A stretch of 64,000 bases of DNA. It comes from Burkholderiales bacterium (lineage in GTDB: Bacteria; Pseudomonadota; Gammaproteobacteria; Burkholderiales; Nitrosomonadaceae). Each line of letters begins with the position of its first letter. Position 1 is the stretch's first letter. Below, one piece after another: positions 27,726 through 37,964 of this stretch. The notes beneath the pieces are model-generated. The model saw nothing but the letters and a program-made list of their open reading frames with translations. It did not search any database and had not been told where the DNA came from. The position numbers and the translations under genes are program-made. The DNA lies in assembly GCA_024235755.1 (NCBI GenBank), contig JACKLV010000011.1, positions 67,420 through 131,419 on the forward strand. The letters are read 5' to 3'.

Positions 27726-29435
27726 TTATTGCTCTGTATTTTTACTATCCATTTTAGCTTTTAGTAAAGCACCCAAACTTGTTGTTCCCGCATTTGCTGG
27801 CGCTTTAATTTTTTGCATTGCACTAGTTTCATCCGATTTGTCTTTCGCTTTAATTGACAGATTAATGGCACGATTCTTGCGGTCAACATTGACAATCATA
27901 GCTTCTACTTTTTCGCCTTCTTTTAAGTGAGTACGAATATCTTCAACGCGGTCACGCGAGATTTCTGAAGCACGCAAATAACCATCCACCTCATCAGTCA
28001 ATGCGATTACCGCACCTTTAGCATCAATCGATTTTACAGCGCCTCCGACAATACTGTTTTTATCATGTACGGCGATAAAGTTATTGAATGGGTCATCTTC
28101 AAGCTGTTTGATTCCCAATGATATCCGCTCACGCTCCACATCAATGGATAGTATAACCGCTTCAATCTCATCGCCTTTTTTGTAATTGCAAACCGCTTCT
28201 TCACCAGGCAGATTCCACGACAAATCCGACAAATGCACCAATCCATCAATATTACCGGGCAATCCAATAAAAACACCGAAATCAGTAATGGATTTGATCT
28301 GGCCATTTACCTTGTCGCCTTTCTCGTGATTCATGGCAAACTCTTCCCATGGGTTCACTTGGCATTGCTTCATGCCTAGAGAAATGCGCCGACGCTCCTC
28401 ATCAATCTCTAGTATCATTACTTCGACTTCATCACCCAGCTGCACCACCTTCGACGGATAAACATTTTTGTTCGTCCAATCCATTTCAGAAACATGCACC
28501 AATCCCTCGATACCCTGCTCTATTTCAATGAAAGCACCATAATCCGTCAGATTGGTCACTTTTCCAAAAAGTCGCGTACGCGGTGGATAACGACGCGACA
28601 AACCGACCCACGGGTCTTCCGTCAGTTGCTTCATACCAAGTGATACGCGATTCTTTTCCTGATCGAACTTAAGCACCTTTGCAGTCACTTCATCGCCGAT
28701 ACTGACCACCTCAGATGGATGCTTGACCCGCCGCCACGCCAAATCCGTAATATGCAACAGACCGTCAATACCCCCCAAGTCAACAAACGCGCCATAATCG
28801 GTAATATTCTTAACGATACCCTGAACAACCGAGCCTTCTTCCAGGCTGGCCAACAATGACTCACGATCCGCTCCTTGTGTTTCTTCGAGCACTGCACGCC
28901 GTGAAACCACAACATTATTACGTTTGCGGTCCAGCTTGATCACCTTGAATTCCATCTCCTTATTTTCATAAGGTGTAGTGTCTTTCACCGGTCGGATATC
29001 CACCAGCGAACCTGGCAAAAACGCACGTATACCGTTAATCATGGCTGTCAAGCCGCCTTTCACTTTGCCATTAACCATACCGGTCACAATTTTACCGCTT
29101 TCCATAGCCTCTTCGAGCTCATGCCATGCAGTCAGGCGCTTGGCCTTGTCACGCGATAATCGCGTTTCTCCATAACCATCCTCTAGCGTTTCGATCGCAA
29201 CACTGACAAAATCACCGGGTTTTACTTCGATCTCACCCCTGTCATTTTTAAATTCCTCAACAGGAATATAACTCTCCGATTTTAGACCAGCATTAACGAC
29301 AACAATATTGTAGTCAACACGAACAACTTCAGCTGTGATGACTTCTCCGATGCGCATTTCCTGACGCGCAAGGCTTTCTTCAAACAGATCAGCAAAATTT
29401 TCTGAGGATTGGGTTACGGTGGAAGCAGTAGTCAT
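27726..29435 (-). CDS. rpsA: 30S ribosomal protein S1
   Basis: A 569-aa protein with six S1/OB-fold repeats that binds mRNA for initiation. Repeats are recognisable by GKVKGGLTAMINGIRAFLPG and later GIVKNITDYGAFVDLGGIDG, GKVTNLTDYGAFIEIEQGIE, GQIKSITDFGVFIGLPGNID and GAVKSIDAKGAVIAL, each with VHVSE/LHITD-type ends. Length is normal for Gram-negatives. Order cmk-rpsA-ihfB is the standard one; the 132-bp leader after cmk may carry its own promoter and autoregulatory site. Confidence 0.96.
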   Translation of the reverse strand: MTTASTVTQSSENFADLFEESLARQEMRIGEVITAEVVRVDYNIVVVNAGLKSESYIPVEEFKNDRGEIEVKPGDFVSVAIETLEDGYGETRLSRDKAKRLTAWHELEEAMESGKIVTGMVNGKVKGGLTAMINGIRAFLPGSLVDIRPVKDTTPYENKEMEFKVIKLDRKRNNVVVSRRAVLEETQGADRESLLASLEEGSVVQGIVKNITDYGAFVDLGGIDGLLHITDLAWRRVKHPSEVVSIGDEVTAKVLKFDQEKNRVSLGMKQLTEDPWVGLSRRYPPRTRLFGKVTNLTDYGAFIEIEQGIEGLVHVSEMDWTNKNVYPSKVVQLGDEVEVMILEIDEERRRISLGMKQCQVNPWEEFAMNHEKGDKVNGQIKSITDFGVFIGLPGNIDGLVHLSDLSWNLPGEEAVCNYKKGDEIEAVILSIDVERERISLGIKQLEDDPFNNFIAVHDKNSIVGGAVKSIDAKGAVIALTDEVDGYLRASEISRDRVEDIRTHLKEGEKVEAMIVNVDRKNRAINLSIKAKDKSDETSAMQKIKAPANAGTTSLGALLKAKMDSKNTEQ

Positions 29436-29567
29436 TATAAAAAATACCTGATATTTTCCTTCTCTTTAATAAGAAGGGTGGGTTAGTTAAAAAATTGTTT
29501 GAAAAAATCCCGAACCTGCTCATCAGTAACAAAACAACCCCTGAAGCAACAAATATACGGTATATTT

Positions 29568-30248
29568 TCAAACCCTCACATTAGCACAGTATTCTCTGTA
29601 CCATTCAAGCACACTATTTTGCGCCTGCAAAATAGAAAGCGAGGTTGTATCGAGCAACCTCGCATCTGTGTTCTGCCGCAAAGGAGCAACACTACGATTT
29701 GAATCGCGTTCATCGCGTTTTTGAATATCCTTTTGCAGATCGCGTATATTAGCATTTATTCCTTTCTCTATCAACTGCTTATACCGCCTTTCTGCGCGCA
29801 CTTCAGAACTTGCCGTCAAAAAAACTTTTAATATTGCATCCGGAAATATCACCGATCCCATATCACGCCCATCGGCAACCAGACCGGGGGACTGTCTAAA
29901 AGCACGCTGACGCGTTATTAACGCCTCTCTTACCCGTGGGTAAGATGCCAGTTGCGAAGCCATAATACCGCATTCTTCAGTACGAATATCCTCAGTAACT
30001 CTATTATTCTCAAGAAAAATCTCCTCTTCTTCAAAAGAGACATCCAGATTTAAAGCAATCTCCACAAGCTTATTTTCATCCTTAGGGTTGACATTGGTCT
30101 GCAGCGCCTTTAAAGCTACCAGACGGTACAATGCACCACTGTCCAGATAATGAAAACCGAGTGTCTTTGCTACCAACTGCGCTATAGTGCCTTTTCCGGA
30201 TGCCGAAGGTCCATCAATCGCTATCACCGGGATACTGTTTAAACTCAT
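29568..30248 (-). CDS. cmk: Cytidylate kinase
   Basis: Phosphorylates CMP and dCMP with ATP. The 226-aa protein has the P-loop IDGPSASGKGTIAQ, the DSGALYR substrate motif, the family-specific GRDMGSVIFPDA and the lid-region segment with RDERDSNRSVAPL. It sits 12 bp after aroA and precedes rpsA. Confidence 0.95.
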   Translation of the reverse strand: MSLNSIPVIAIDGPSASGKGTIAQLVAKTLGFHYLDSGALYRLVALKALQTNVNPKDENKLVEIALNLDVSFEEEEIFLENNRVTEDIRTEECGIMASQLASYPRVREALITRQRAFRQSPGLVADGRDMGSVIFPDAILKVFLTASSEVRAERRYKQLIEKGINANIRDLQKDIQKRDERDSNRSVAPLRQNTDARLLDTTSLSILQAQNSVLEWYREYCANVRV

Positions 30249-30260
30249 ATTTTTACTGTT

Positions 30261-31574
30261 TTAGTTTTCAAAACATGCAATTCGTTTGAACTGTTCAAAA
30301 TAATAAGGAAAAGTTTTGGATACGCAACCGGGATCATTGATACGCACAGACACCCCAAAAGCCGCCAAAGAAAAACACATAGCCATACGATGATCATCGT
30401 AAGTATCAATCGCCGCACCGGGCGTTAATCCATTTTGGGGCGGCGAAATTCTTATATAGTCATTACCTTCTTCAATACCCGCTCCCAGCTTCTTAAGTTC
30501 TTTAGCCATTGCTGCAAGCCTATCCGTCTCCTTTAGCCGCCAACTTGCAATATTTTTTAACGTTGTCACACCGTTTGCGAATAATGCAACCACCGCCAGC
30601 GTCATTGCCGCATCCGGTATATGATTACAATCCAAATCTATCCCCTGCAAAGGAAGACGCCCAGCTCCAGCATGCGGACAGCTCGACTCGATCCAATTCG
30701 TACCCATACGAACACACGCCCCCATTTTCCCCAACGCCTCGGCAAATCGCACATCTCCCTGCACACTTTCACTGCCAACTCCCTGCACACGTACCGGCCC
30801 ACCACCAATAGCGCCAGCAGCGAGGAAATATGACGCGGATGACGCATCCCCTTCAACCCTGACATCACCAGGACTGCAATAATACTGATGCGCCGGCAAA
30901 GTAAACTGTTGCCATGCAACATGCTCCACAACCACACCGAATTTCCGCATTTGCGCGAGCGTCAATGCCACATAGGGTTGCGAGATTAAAACACCAGTCA
31001 CCTCAATTACTGCTTTTTTGCCGGTGACCGGAAGCGCCATCAGTAATCCTGTCAAGAACTGACTGGATACATCACCTTTCACCGACAAACGGATATCTCC
31101 ACAATCCAATGTAACCGGATTAATCTGCAATGGCGGGTATCCCTGATGACCCAAATAGGCGATATCGGCACCGATTTTTCGCAATGCATCGATCAAATCA
31201 CCAATAGGCCGTTCATGCATTCGCGCCACACCAGACATCTGGTAGTGCCCATCCATTAGAGCCAACACCGCCGCCAAAGGGCGAAAAGCCGTACCCGCAT
31301 TACCCAGAAATAAATCTGCTTCCTTCACCTTAAAGTGGCCACCTGTGCCGGTTATCCGGTAACTGTTTTCACCAGTTTGCGTAATGTCTACACCCAGTTT
31401 GGCCAACGCTTTGAGCATATAACCCGTATCATCCGAAGCAAGCAAATCACGAACATGCGTAACCCCTTGCGCCAGTGCTGCAAGCAGTAAAATTCGGTTG
31501 GAAATACTTTTGGAACCCGGCAGCTGAATAATGCCTTGTGCCTTTTTGATGACTGGCAAATCAAGCCAATTCAT
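30261..31574 (-). CDS. aroA: 3-phosphoshikimate 1-carboxyvinyltransferase (EPSP synthase)
   Basis: Sixth step of the shikimate pathway, joining shikimate-3-phosphate with phosphoenolpyruvate. The 437-aa protein has GSKSISNRILLLAALAQG, the signature LFLGNAGTAFRPLAAVLAL and the second signature DVRVEGDASSASYFL plus KETDRLAAMAKELKKLG. It is the class I enzyme by these motifs. First gene of aroA-cmk-rpsA-ihfB-lapA here; upstream pheA/hisC/tyrA are not present in the window. Confidence 0.95.
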   Translation of the reverse strand: MNWLDLPVIKKAQGIIQLPGSKSISNRILLLAALAQGVTHVRDLLASDDTGYMLKALAKLGVDITQTGENSYRITGTGGHFKVKEADLFLGNAGTAFRPLAAVLALMDGHYQMSGVARMHERPIGDLIDALRKIGADIAYLGHQGYPPLQINPVTLDCGDIRLSVKGDVSSQFLTGLLMALPVTGKKAVIEVTGVLISQPYVALTLAQMRKFGVVVEHVAWQQFTLPAHQYYCSPGDVRVEGDASSASYFLAAGAIGGGPVRVQGVGSESVQGDVRFAEALGKMGACVRMGTNWIESSCPHAGAGRLPLQGIDLDCNHIPDAAMTLAVVALFANGVTTLKNIASWRLKETDRLAAMAKELKKLGAGIEEGNDYIRISPPQNGLTPGAAIDTYDDHRMAMCFSLAAFGVSVRINDPGCVSKTFPYYFEQFKRIACFEN

Positions 31575-31939
31575 GACAACTCATAAATGGAAAAAGATGG
31601 ATAATAACGCATATCTTGCAATAAGAATATTTTATAGAAAGAACAGCAAAAAATTCTTAGGCCCACGAAACTTGTATTCTATCCATATGATATTTCTTAC
31701 CTCAAATGCTAAGCTTTGCATCTCAACAACGATTTACAATAATTATTTATAAAATCTTACCTGTTTAGGGTAATCTATTGATGAATTGCTTTATACAATT
31801 TACGATTAAATTTCTTGAACCTGGGAAATAAATGATTTTAGCATTTGTATACTGCGTTATGAAAACGTAACATGCGCAAACAATACAACAAATGCAGAAA
31901 CAATAATGTCACAACAACATTACATTTAAGAGGATTGAC
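31575..31939. other. 365-bp divergent intergenic region
   Basis: Promoter region for aroA (minus) and the 84-aa membrane gene (plus). Around 31677-31695 the sequence tattctatccatatgatatt partly resembles the dispersed repeat found at 18551 and 61905. No gene seen. Confidence 0.4.
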
Positions 31940-32194
31940 ATGTTTTACATGGAAGATGCAGAAATTGCTTTAATGTTTTCCTTGCTGGCCATTCCAGTCG
32001 CGATCTGGTTGCAGCTATGGGTTAAAAACCGAAGGGAGAATCGTAGAAACATTTCAGGCGAAGAAGAATTTGAAAATACTGGGCGCGCCTTTTTTTCCAT
32101 CATAGTTGAAGGAACAGCGATCATCGGCGGCTTAATTATGATCATTGTCGCTTCCGGCGGCGTAATTAAATATATCATTAACTTTTATACATAA
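31940..32194 (+). CDS. Hypothetical 84-aa membrane protein
   Basis: An 84-residue protein with two predicted membrane spans: about residues 10-26 (LMFSLLAIPVAIWLQLWV) and 55-79 (IIVEGTAIIGGLIMIIVASG), separated by a charged loop rich in Arg, Asn and Glu. No family recognised. A good ribosome site (agagg) lies 8 nt before the ATG and a strong intrinsic terminator follows, so it is an independent, probably expressed single-gene unit. Confidence 0.65.
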   Translation: MFYMEDAEIALMFSLLAIPVAIWLQLWVKNRRENRRNISGEEEFENTGRAFFSIIVEGTAIIGGLIMIIVASGGVIKYIINFYT

Positions 32195-32209
32195 AAATAC
32201 ACCCATCCG

Positions 32210-32257
32210 AAAAACCCGGCGCGTGAGCATATCAGCTTTCACAAGCCGGGGTTTTTT
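32210..32257. terminator. Bidirectional intrinsic terminator
   Basis: The arms aaaaacccggc (ending 32220) and gccggggtttttt (from 32245) form a GC-rich stem with A and T runs on either side. It lies between convergent genes and can serve both the 84-aa membrane protein and topB. Confidence 0.85.
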
Positions 32258-32298
32258 ATGCAATTCATTACAATTTTATTACAGCTTTTTTACTACAG

Positions 32299-34821
32299 CT
32301 AAGATTCTTTGCTTGATCCTGTTGTGCGCTTGGTTTTTTTTGCCCCGGTTTCAGTATCTGCTTCCTTTGCAGCCGTTTTGGTTTTTTTCTGTTCAAATTC
32401 AAACCCAATTTTACCGTCAGAATTTCTGACAAGATACGCTGAAAAAGGCCTGCCTTTTTTGGAGATGAATTTTGTAAGCAAGTCCGTTTTTCCAGTCTCA
32501 AGCAGTTTCTTCACTTGTTCAGGATCAATAGGCCGGTCGAGAATAATCTTTCCCATTCTAAAACTACAAGAACGTGATGCGCCCACTGCATTTTCACATG
32601 TATAGTAAATACCATGTTCATATACCGCATGTTGGCACAAGGGGCATTTCCCAAGTGGCATTTGATTTGAGAAATCAACAGGCGCCTGATCTTCTTCGTC
32701 ATTCCCAAAATCAAACCTCATATCAAAATCGTTTGTCAATTTGATATTAGCATTAAATAATCGCCCCATTTTGCTGCGAAATCCCTGCAATGGGCCGACT
32801 TCTTTTTGCGTGATCAATGTTTCCATTTCTTCAATTTCGAACTGACGCCCCGCCAATATCTTCCAGACCGCAAAATCGCATTGCTGGCATTTAAATTTTT
32901 TATAAGTCTCTTTTACCATCCCCCCGCATTTGGGACATGGCGATTTCAGCGTAGCGAAATCACCTTCAATCGTTTCACCACGATGGGTTTTTGCCTGTTC
33001 GACGATATGTCGCGTCATTTCCGCAATTTTTTCCATGAAGGTAATACGTTTCAACTCACCTTTTTCGATTTGCCGCAACTGAAACTCCCAGTTTCCTGTC
33101 AATTCTGGTGAAATCAGTTCTGGAATTTTGAGGCCGCGCAACAACGTAATCAACGAAAATGCTTTTGCAGTTGGATGCAACTCACGGCCGACCCTAAACA
33201 GATAATTTTCAGAAACCAATCCTTCGATGATTGCAGCACGCGTTGCGGGTGTCCCCAACCCTTTTTCACTCATTGCCGCACGTAATTCTTCGTCTTCCAC
33301 CAATTTGCCTGCGCCTTCCATGGCCGACAGCAACGTCGCTTCAGTGAATCTGGCGGGCGGACGCGTTTGATTGGCGATCACCTTGACTTCTGTAGTTGTC
33401 ACAGGTACATCAGGCTTTACCGCGATCAACGATGCACCGTCTTCCGCATTACCCTGCGCTGCCTTGCCATACACCGCCTGCCATCCCGGACTAACCATGA
33501 CCTTGCCTTCGGTTTTAAATGGTTCATTTTCAACACGGGTAATACGCGTGGTAATCAAAAATTCTGCCGCAGGATAAAATATCGCAATGAAACGCTTAGT
33601 TACCAGATCATAAAGCTTGGCCTCAGCTTCATTGAGTTTTTTTGGGTTGAGTAAAGTGGGAATAATGGCAAAATGATCAGAAATCTTGGCATTGTTAAAA
33701 ATACGTTTATTGGGTTTTACCCAATTTGAGTTCAACACTTGTTTGGCGAACTCGCCGTAGGCGGTGTCTTCCAGATTAGCCATGGTATCCTTTACCGTTG
33801 CAACATAATCCTCCGGCAAGGCACGCGAATCTGTTCGAGGATAGGTCAACACTTTATGCTTCTCATACAGTGCCTGCGCCAACCCCAGTGTCGCCTTGGC
33901 CGAGAATCCAAAGCGACTGTTGGCATCTCGCTGCAGGCTGGTCAGATCATACAGTAACGGACAGGTTTCTTTGGATGGCTTGCTCTCCTCACCGACAACA
34001 CCCGGTTTTCCTTCACACTTGACACGAATAGATTCAGCCTCTTCCCGATCCCAAATACGATCCGGCTTGAGCTCAGCATTTGTTTTATCTTTCTTGAATG
34101 TTTCATCAAACCATTTACCCAGATAACTGCCATTCTCAGCGGCAAACTCCCCTTGCACTTCCCAATAGTCTTTAGGTTTGAATCTCTTGATTTTTTCTTC
34201 GCGCTCGACAAGAATTGCCAGCGTTGGTGTCTGCACGCGACCCACTGTTGTTTTATGAAAACCGCCTTCCTGGGAATTAAAAGCGGTCATGGCGCGCGTA
34301 CCATTAATGCCGACCAGCCAGTCAGATTCTGAACGACTGACCGCTGCTTCCGCCAGAGACTGCACTTCGGAATTTTCCAAAAGACTTGCAAATCCCCCCC
34401 GGATAGCATCCGGCGTCATGGATTGCAACCAGAGCCGCTTAATCGGTTTCTTGCAATCGGCATGGCGAATGATATAGTTAAATATCAGCTCACCTTCTCG
34501 CCCCGCATCACAAGCGTTGATAATAGTATCAACATCCTTACGTTTGATCAGTTTGCTTAGAAGCTTTAACCGGGCAGCAGTTTTCTCGATAGGATTCAAG
34601 TCAAAATGCGGCGGAATAACCGGCAGATTTGCAAAGCTCCACTTACCGCGCTTAACCTCGTATTCTTGAGGCACAACAAGTTCCAGCAAATGACCAACGG
34701 CCGAGGAAACAACATATTCGTCACTTTCGAAATAATCCGTATGCTTTGTGAAACCGCCCAAAGCACGGGTAATATCGGCAGCAACAGAAGGTTTCTCAGC
34801 AATAATCAGTGACTTACTCAT
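32299..34821 (-). CDS. topB: DNA topoisomerase III
   Basis: An 840-aa type IA topoisomerase that decatenates single-stranded DNA. The TOPRIM domain opens LIIAEKPSVAADI and carries ACDAGREGELIFNYI; the catalytic Tyr is in LTYPRTDSRALPEDY. The C-terminus has zinc-ribbon modules (SPCPKCGGMVKETYKKFKCQ with CQQC, and KCPLCQHAVYEHG) and a Lys/Thr-rich basic tail. Long for TopB because of these modules. Next to smg and dprA, a frequent betaproteobacterial order. Confidence 0.94.
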   Translation of the reverse strand: MSKSLIIAEKPSVAADITRALGGFTKHTDYFESDEYVVSSAVGHLLELVVPQEYEVKRGKWSFANLPVIPPHFDLNPIEKTAARLKLLSKLIKRKDVDTIINACDAGREGELIFNYIIRHADCKKPIKRLWLQSMTPDAIRGGFASLLENSEVQSLAEAAVSRSESDWLVGINGTRAMTAFNSQEGGFHKTTVGRVQTPTLAILVEREEKIKRFKPKDYWEVQGEFAAENGSYLGKWFDETFKKDKTNAELKPDRIWDREEAESIRVKCEGKPGVVGEESKPSKETCPLLYDLTSLQRDANSRFGFSAKATLGLAQALYEKHKVLTYPRTDSRALPEDYVATVKDTMANLEDTAYGEFAKQVLNSNWVKPNKRIFNNAKISDHFAIIPTLLNPKKLNEAEAKLYDLVTKRFIAIFYPAAEFLITTRITRVENEPFKTEGKVMVSPGWQAVYGKAAQGNAEDGASLIAVKPDVPVTTTEVKVIANQTRPPARFTEATLLSAMEGAGKLVEDEELRAAMSEKGLGTPATRAAIIEGLVSENYLFRVGRELHPTAKAFSLITLLRGLKIPELISPELTGNWEFQLRQIEKGELKRITFMEKIAEMTRHIVEQAKTHRGETIEGDFATLKSPCPKCGGMVKETYKKFKCQQCDFAVWKILAGRQFEIEEMETLITQKEVGPLQGFRSKMGRLFNANIKLTNDFDMRFDFGNDEEDQAPVDFSNQMPLGKCPLCQHAVYEHGIYYTCENAVGASRSCSFRMGKIILDRPIDPEQVKKLLETGKTDLLTKFISKKGRPFSAYLVRNSDGKIGFEFEQKKTKTAAKEADTETGAKKTKRTTGSSKES

Positions 34822-34996
34822 GACTTCTCCTCAAATTGCAAGAATCAGTCATTTTTATAACTACATTATCATCACACATAGACCTGCTATGGCCTTCGCG
34901 GAAAACCAGATCGCTTTCCATAATCATACTGAACTCATGCATTACTGAAAAAACAAATTTCTCACATGAAATGACTGGCAACATAAAAGCAAAAAC

Positions 34997-35455
34997 TTAA
35001 TGCCTATAGTGCGAATCACTCACAATTAATAATTTTTCCAGCACGGCATCATCTGAAAGCTGGTTTTGTACCCACAGTTCTGTCAAAACAATCAATTTGA
35101 TTTTATCCAGACTCGATGAGTCTTCGTCCATGGCAATAACACGATCAATCAACAACTCACGCTGCAATGGATTAATTATCTTCGCGTGCTCCAGAAAGAT
35201 AATAAAACCACGTCCTTCTGTATCAATTTTTTCCATCTCGATCGTACTAAAGCAACGAAATGAGTCATTTTCCGCCAGGGAAGCAGGATAATTGCCAGTA
35301 TCTTGACGGGCCAGTTCCGAAAGCCAATCTAACGCCTGATGAATCTCTTCGTCATCAAAACCGGCCAATACCAGTCTGCGCGTCAGCGTTTCTGAGTCAG
35401 GATAACTGCCTGAATCAAAATAATTCTCAAATAAATAGTACAATATATCAAACAT
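34997..35455 (-). CDS. smg: DUF494 family protein Smg
   Basis: A 152-aa acidic protein of the Smg/DUF494 family. It opens MFDILYYLFENYF and has LVLAGFDDEEIHQALDWLSEL and a C-terminal part with LIDRVIAMDEDSSSLDKIKLI. Function unknown; its genomic link with dprA and def is conserved in Beta- and Gammaproteobacteria and is reproduced here. Confidence 0.92.
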   Translation of the reverse strand: MFDILYYLFENYFDSGSYPDSETLTRRLVLAGFDDEEIHQALDWLSELARQDTGNYPASLAENDSFRCFSTIEMEKIDTEGRGFIIFLEHAKIINPLQRELLIDRVIAMDEDSSSLDKIKLIVLTELWVQNQLSDDAVLEKLLIVSDSHYRH

Positions 35456-35598
35456 TATATAATTTAAAAAAGTAATCTATGTTTACAGTAACACATCGAC
35501 TCAGAAATCCGGCGCATCCGAGACTAAGTACAAAAAAATCAATTGTCCAAACTGCAACATAAAATAAAAATCCGAGTGCTTATTTTTTATTATGGCAC

Positions 35599-36738
35599 TT
35601 ACTTAACAATCCTTTGATAACACCCGCCAGGAAGACTGGCTATCTGGCCATCAAGTTCAAGCGTTAATAGCATGGCGGATACAGACTCAACCGTCAAGCC
35701 ACTACGCACACATAATGTATCCACATCAGCTACATCATGTCCCAAACATTTGAGCAGCCATGAATTTTCATCTGCCGATTCAGAACTTACAATATTATTC
35801 TCCTGCCGCTTTTGATCAATGGCAGGATAATTCAGTTCATCCAAAATATCCTGAGTACTTTCGACCAATTTTGCACCTTGTTTGATGAGCGCATGACACC
35901 CTTTTGACAGTGGAGAATGAATCGAGCCCGGTATAGCCAGCACTTCACGCCCCTGTTCTAGCGCCTGCTGCGCTGTAATCAATGAACCGCTGCGCATGGC
36001 TGCTTCAACAACCAAGCAGCCCTGACTCATACCACTGATAATCCGGTTTCTTCTAGGAAAGTTTTTGCCGATAGCTGGAGTACCGAGCGGCAATTCCGAA
36101 ATTAATGCACCATCTTTCGCCAATTGATGCGCAAGTGGACGATTTCTTGCCGGATAAACAATATCGAGTCCAGTACCAACAACAGCGATACTAGCCGCAG
36201 AACCACGCAGACCACCACGGTGCGCCGCGGTATCGATACCCAAAGCCATACCGCTGAGTATACAGATTCCGGCATTACTGATTGATTCAGCAAAGGCCTC
36301 TGCGTTGGACAAACCCTGTGGTGTCGCATTGCGGCTACCTACTACCGCTAATGAAGATTTTTTCAAAAGCTCGCGCTTGCCCTTGAAATAGAGTAAGGGT
36401 GGAGGATCGGTAATATTCAGCAATTGCTTGGGATAATCATGATCGGCTAACGTAATAATCGAGTTTGCAGTGTCTTTCAGCCAGGTTAGTGCAGTTGCAA
36501 CTTTATCTGGATCTGCGCCATTCTTAATATGTTTGGCAATCGGTTTTCTGACCACGCGCTCCAACGCTGTCGTGGGAGCAGATAAAACTGCTTCTGGTGA
36601 ACCGAAAGCAACTAACAATCTTCTTACAGATTCGTCGCCAACGCCTTGAATGAGGCAAAGTTGCAGCCAAGATTCAATATCGGTTGCATGTCTCATGTGT
36701 TTGGTGTTAGCGAAGTACCCGGCCCATTTGAAGATCAA
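35599..36738 (-). CDS. dprA: DNA-processing protein DprA
   Basis: Loads RecA on incoming single-stranded DNA during natural transformation. The 379-aa protein has an N-terminal helix-hairpin region, the Rossmann-like DNA-binding core with AVVGSRNATPQGLSNAEAFA, SGMALGIDTAAHRGGL, AVVGTGLDIVYPARN and GQVREVLAIPGS-type segment GREVLAIPGSIHSPLSKG, and a C-terminal DML1-like winged helix. The ATG at 36738 adds about 15 residues before MRHATDIESW; ATG at 36693 is an alternative start that gives a more usual N-terminus. Confidence 0.93.
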   Translation of the reverse strand: MIFKWAGYFANTKHMRHATDIESWLQLCLIQGVGDESVRRLLVAFGSPEAVLSAPTTALERVVRKPIAKHIKNGADPDKVATALTWLKDTANSIITLADHDYPKQLLNITDPPPLLYFKGKRELLKKSSLAVVGSRNATPQGLSNAEAFAESISNAGICILSGMALGIDTAAHRGGLRGSAASIAVVGTGLDIVYPARNRPLAHQLAKDGALISELPLGTPAIGKNFPRRNRIISGMSQGCLVVEAAMRSGSLITAQQALEQGREVLAIPGSIHSPLSKGCHALIKQGAKLVESTQDILDELNYPAIDQKRQENNIVSSESADENSWLLKCLGHDVADVDTLCVRSGLTVESVSAMLLTLELDGQIASLPGGCYQRIVK

Positions 36739-36824
36739 TAGCTTTAGTATTCCCGGAATAAAGATCGGCTGTCAAGCTTGATGCAAAGCCATATAAAGCT
36801 TTTACGCGAGTACCGCCATAGCGG

Positions 36825-37862
36825 TTATGGATTCTTTACCGCATCCAGAATCTTGATAGTACCCGTGCTGCGAACAACGAGGGCATAAGACAATTGATCA
36901 AACACCCTGAAAACGAATACCAGCCCGGTCCGCTCTTCTGGCAACTCAACCATCTTCCCGTCAGGCAGGCGGGTTTGACTTCTACGATACACGGCGAGAA
37001 CATGCCCCATTTCCATACCATCCAGCATACCTTTGTTCAGCGTAACAATCGAGCCCCTACTGATTTCGGTTACTCCACCATATACTGAGATTATGCGACC
37101 GTTGATCAAAGTTTCGGGCGCATGCGGTGCATAGTTATTAAAAATAAGTCCGGGCGCAGGAACCAGTCTGTCCCCTTTCAAAATTTCCTGTGTGGAATGT
37201 GTAATGACTGCCGTACTGATTTCATCAAACACTTTAACACTGGCATTGCCTAGATACTCCGCTTCAAATCCTATTACCCGATTATTCTGGTCAGGGTCTT
37301 TTAACGCCTTGCCGGATCGAAATATCTGCCATGCCTTACCCAGGTTGTCAGGCATATTGGCAACATAAACTGTATTACCTGTGCTCAGCACAACTCGATT
37401 ATCACTTGTACCCAGCAAATACGGCGCCAGCGCCAGACCGTCTTTTTCCACAACAAGCGGCTGGCTTAAGAATGGTTCAATAACCGCAGCAGGAATACTG
37501 GGGATGGCCTTAGATCTAGCCTGATCAATGCGTATTTGCGGTGATAGCTTTACCGTCCTATGATCTGCCTTGCCTTGAATGAGTTGCAGTCGATTTCCCT
37601 GCAAGGTTTTTTGCAAAATTATCGTATCGCCCGGATAAATTTTATGTGGGTTTTTTAATTGATCACGATTAAGCCCCCAGATTTCGGACCAGCGCCACGG
37701 CTCCTTCAGAAATCGTGCAGCAATATCCCAGAGTGTATCGCCTTTAACAACCTCGTACCGGCTCGGTACATCGCTTCTTAACATGCTATTATCAACGGCG
37801 TTCGCAGACAAAGCAGTCAACAGACCGAGACACAGAACGATCGATATTATAAGCTTTTGCAT
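36825..37862 (-). CDS. LysM peptidoglycan-binding domain protein
   Basis: A 345-aa exported protein. A signal peptide covers residues 1-22 (cleavage after ANA), followed by a LysM domain at about 36-85 (YEVVKGDTLWDIAARFLKEP ... NPHKIYPGDTIIL). The rest is a poorly characterised C-terminal domain. It is the LysM protein routinely found between dprA and def in Betaproteobacteria. Likely periplasmic or envelope-bound through peptidoglycan; precise role unknown. Divergent from def with a 102-bp spacer. Confidence 0.9.
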   Translation of the reverse strand: MQKLIISIVLCLGLLTALSANAVDNSMLRSDVPSRYEVVKGDTLWDIAARFLKEPWRWSEIWGLNRDQLKNPHKIYPGDTIILQKTLQGNRLQLIQGKADHRTVKLSPQIRIDQARSKAIPSIPAAVIEPFLSQPLVVEKDGLALAPYLLGTSDNRVVLSTGNTVYVANMPDNLGKAWQIFRSGKALKDPDQNNRVIGFEAEYLGNASVKVFDEISTAVITHSTQEILKGDRLVPAPGLIFNNYAPHAPETLINGRIISVYGGVTEISRGSIVTLNKGMLDGMEMGHVLAVYRRSQTRLPDGKMVELPEERTGLVFVFRVFDQLSYALVVRSTGTIKILDAVKNP

Positions 37863-37964
37863 GAATAACCTCGGAGACAGAAAAGAATTTCAATGAGCAC
37901 AGAATTACTTGTCAATGATACGGTCTATATAAACCGTTTGATTTGTTAAAATAGATAATTTTTT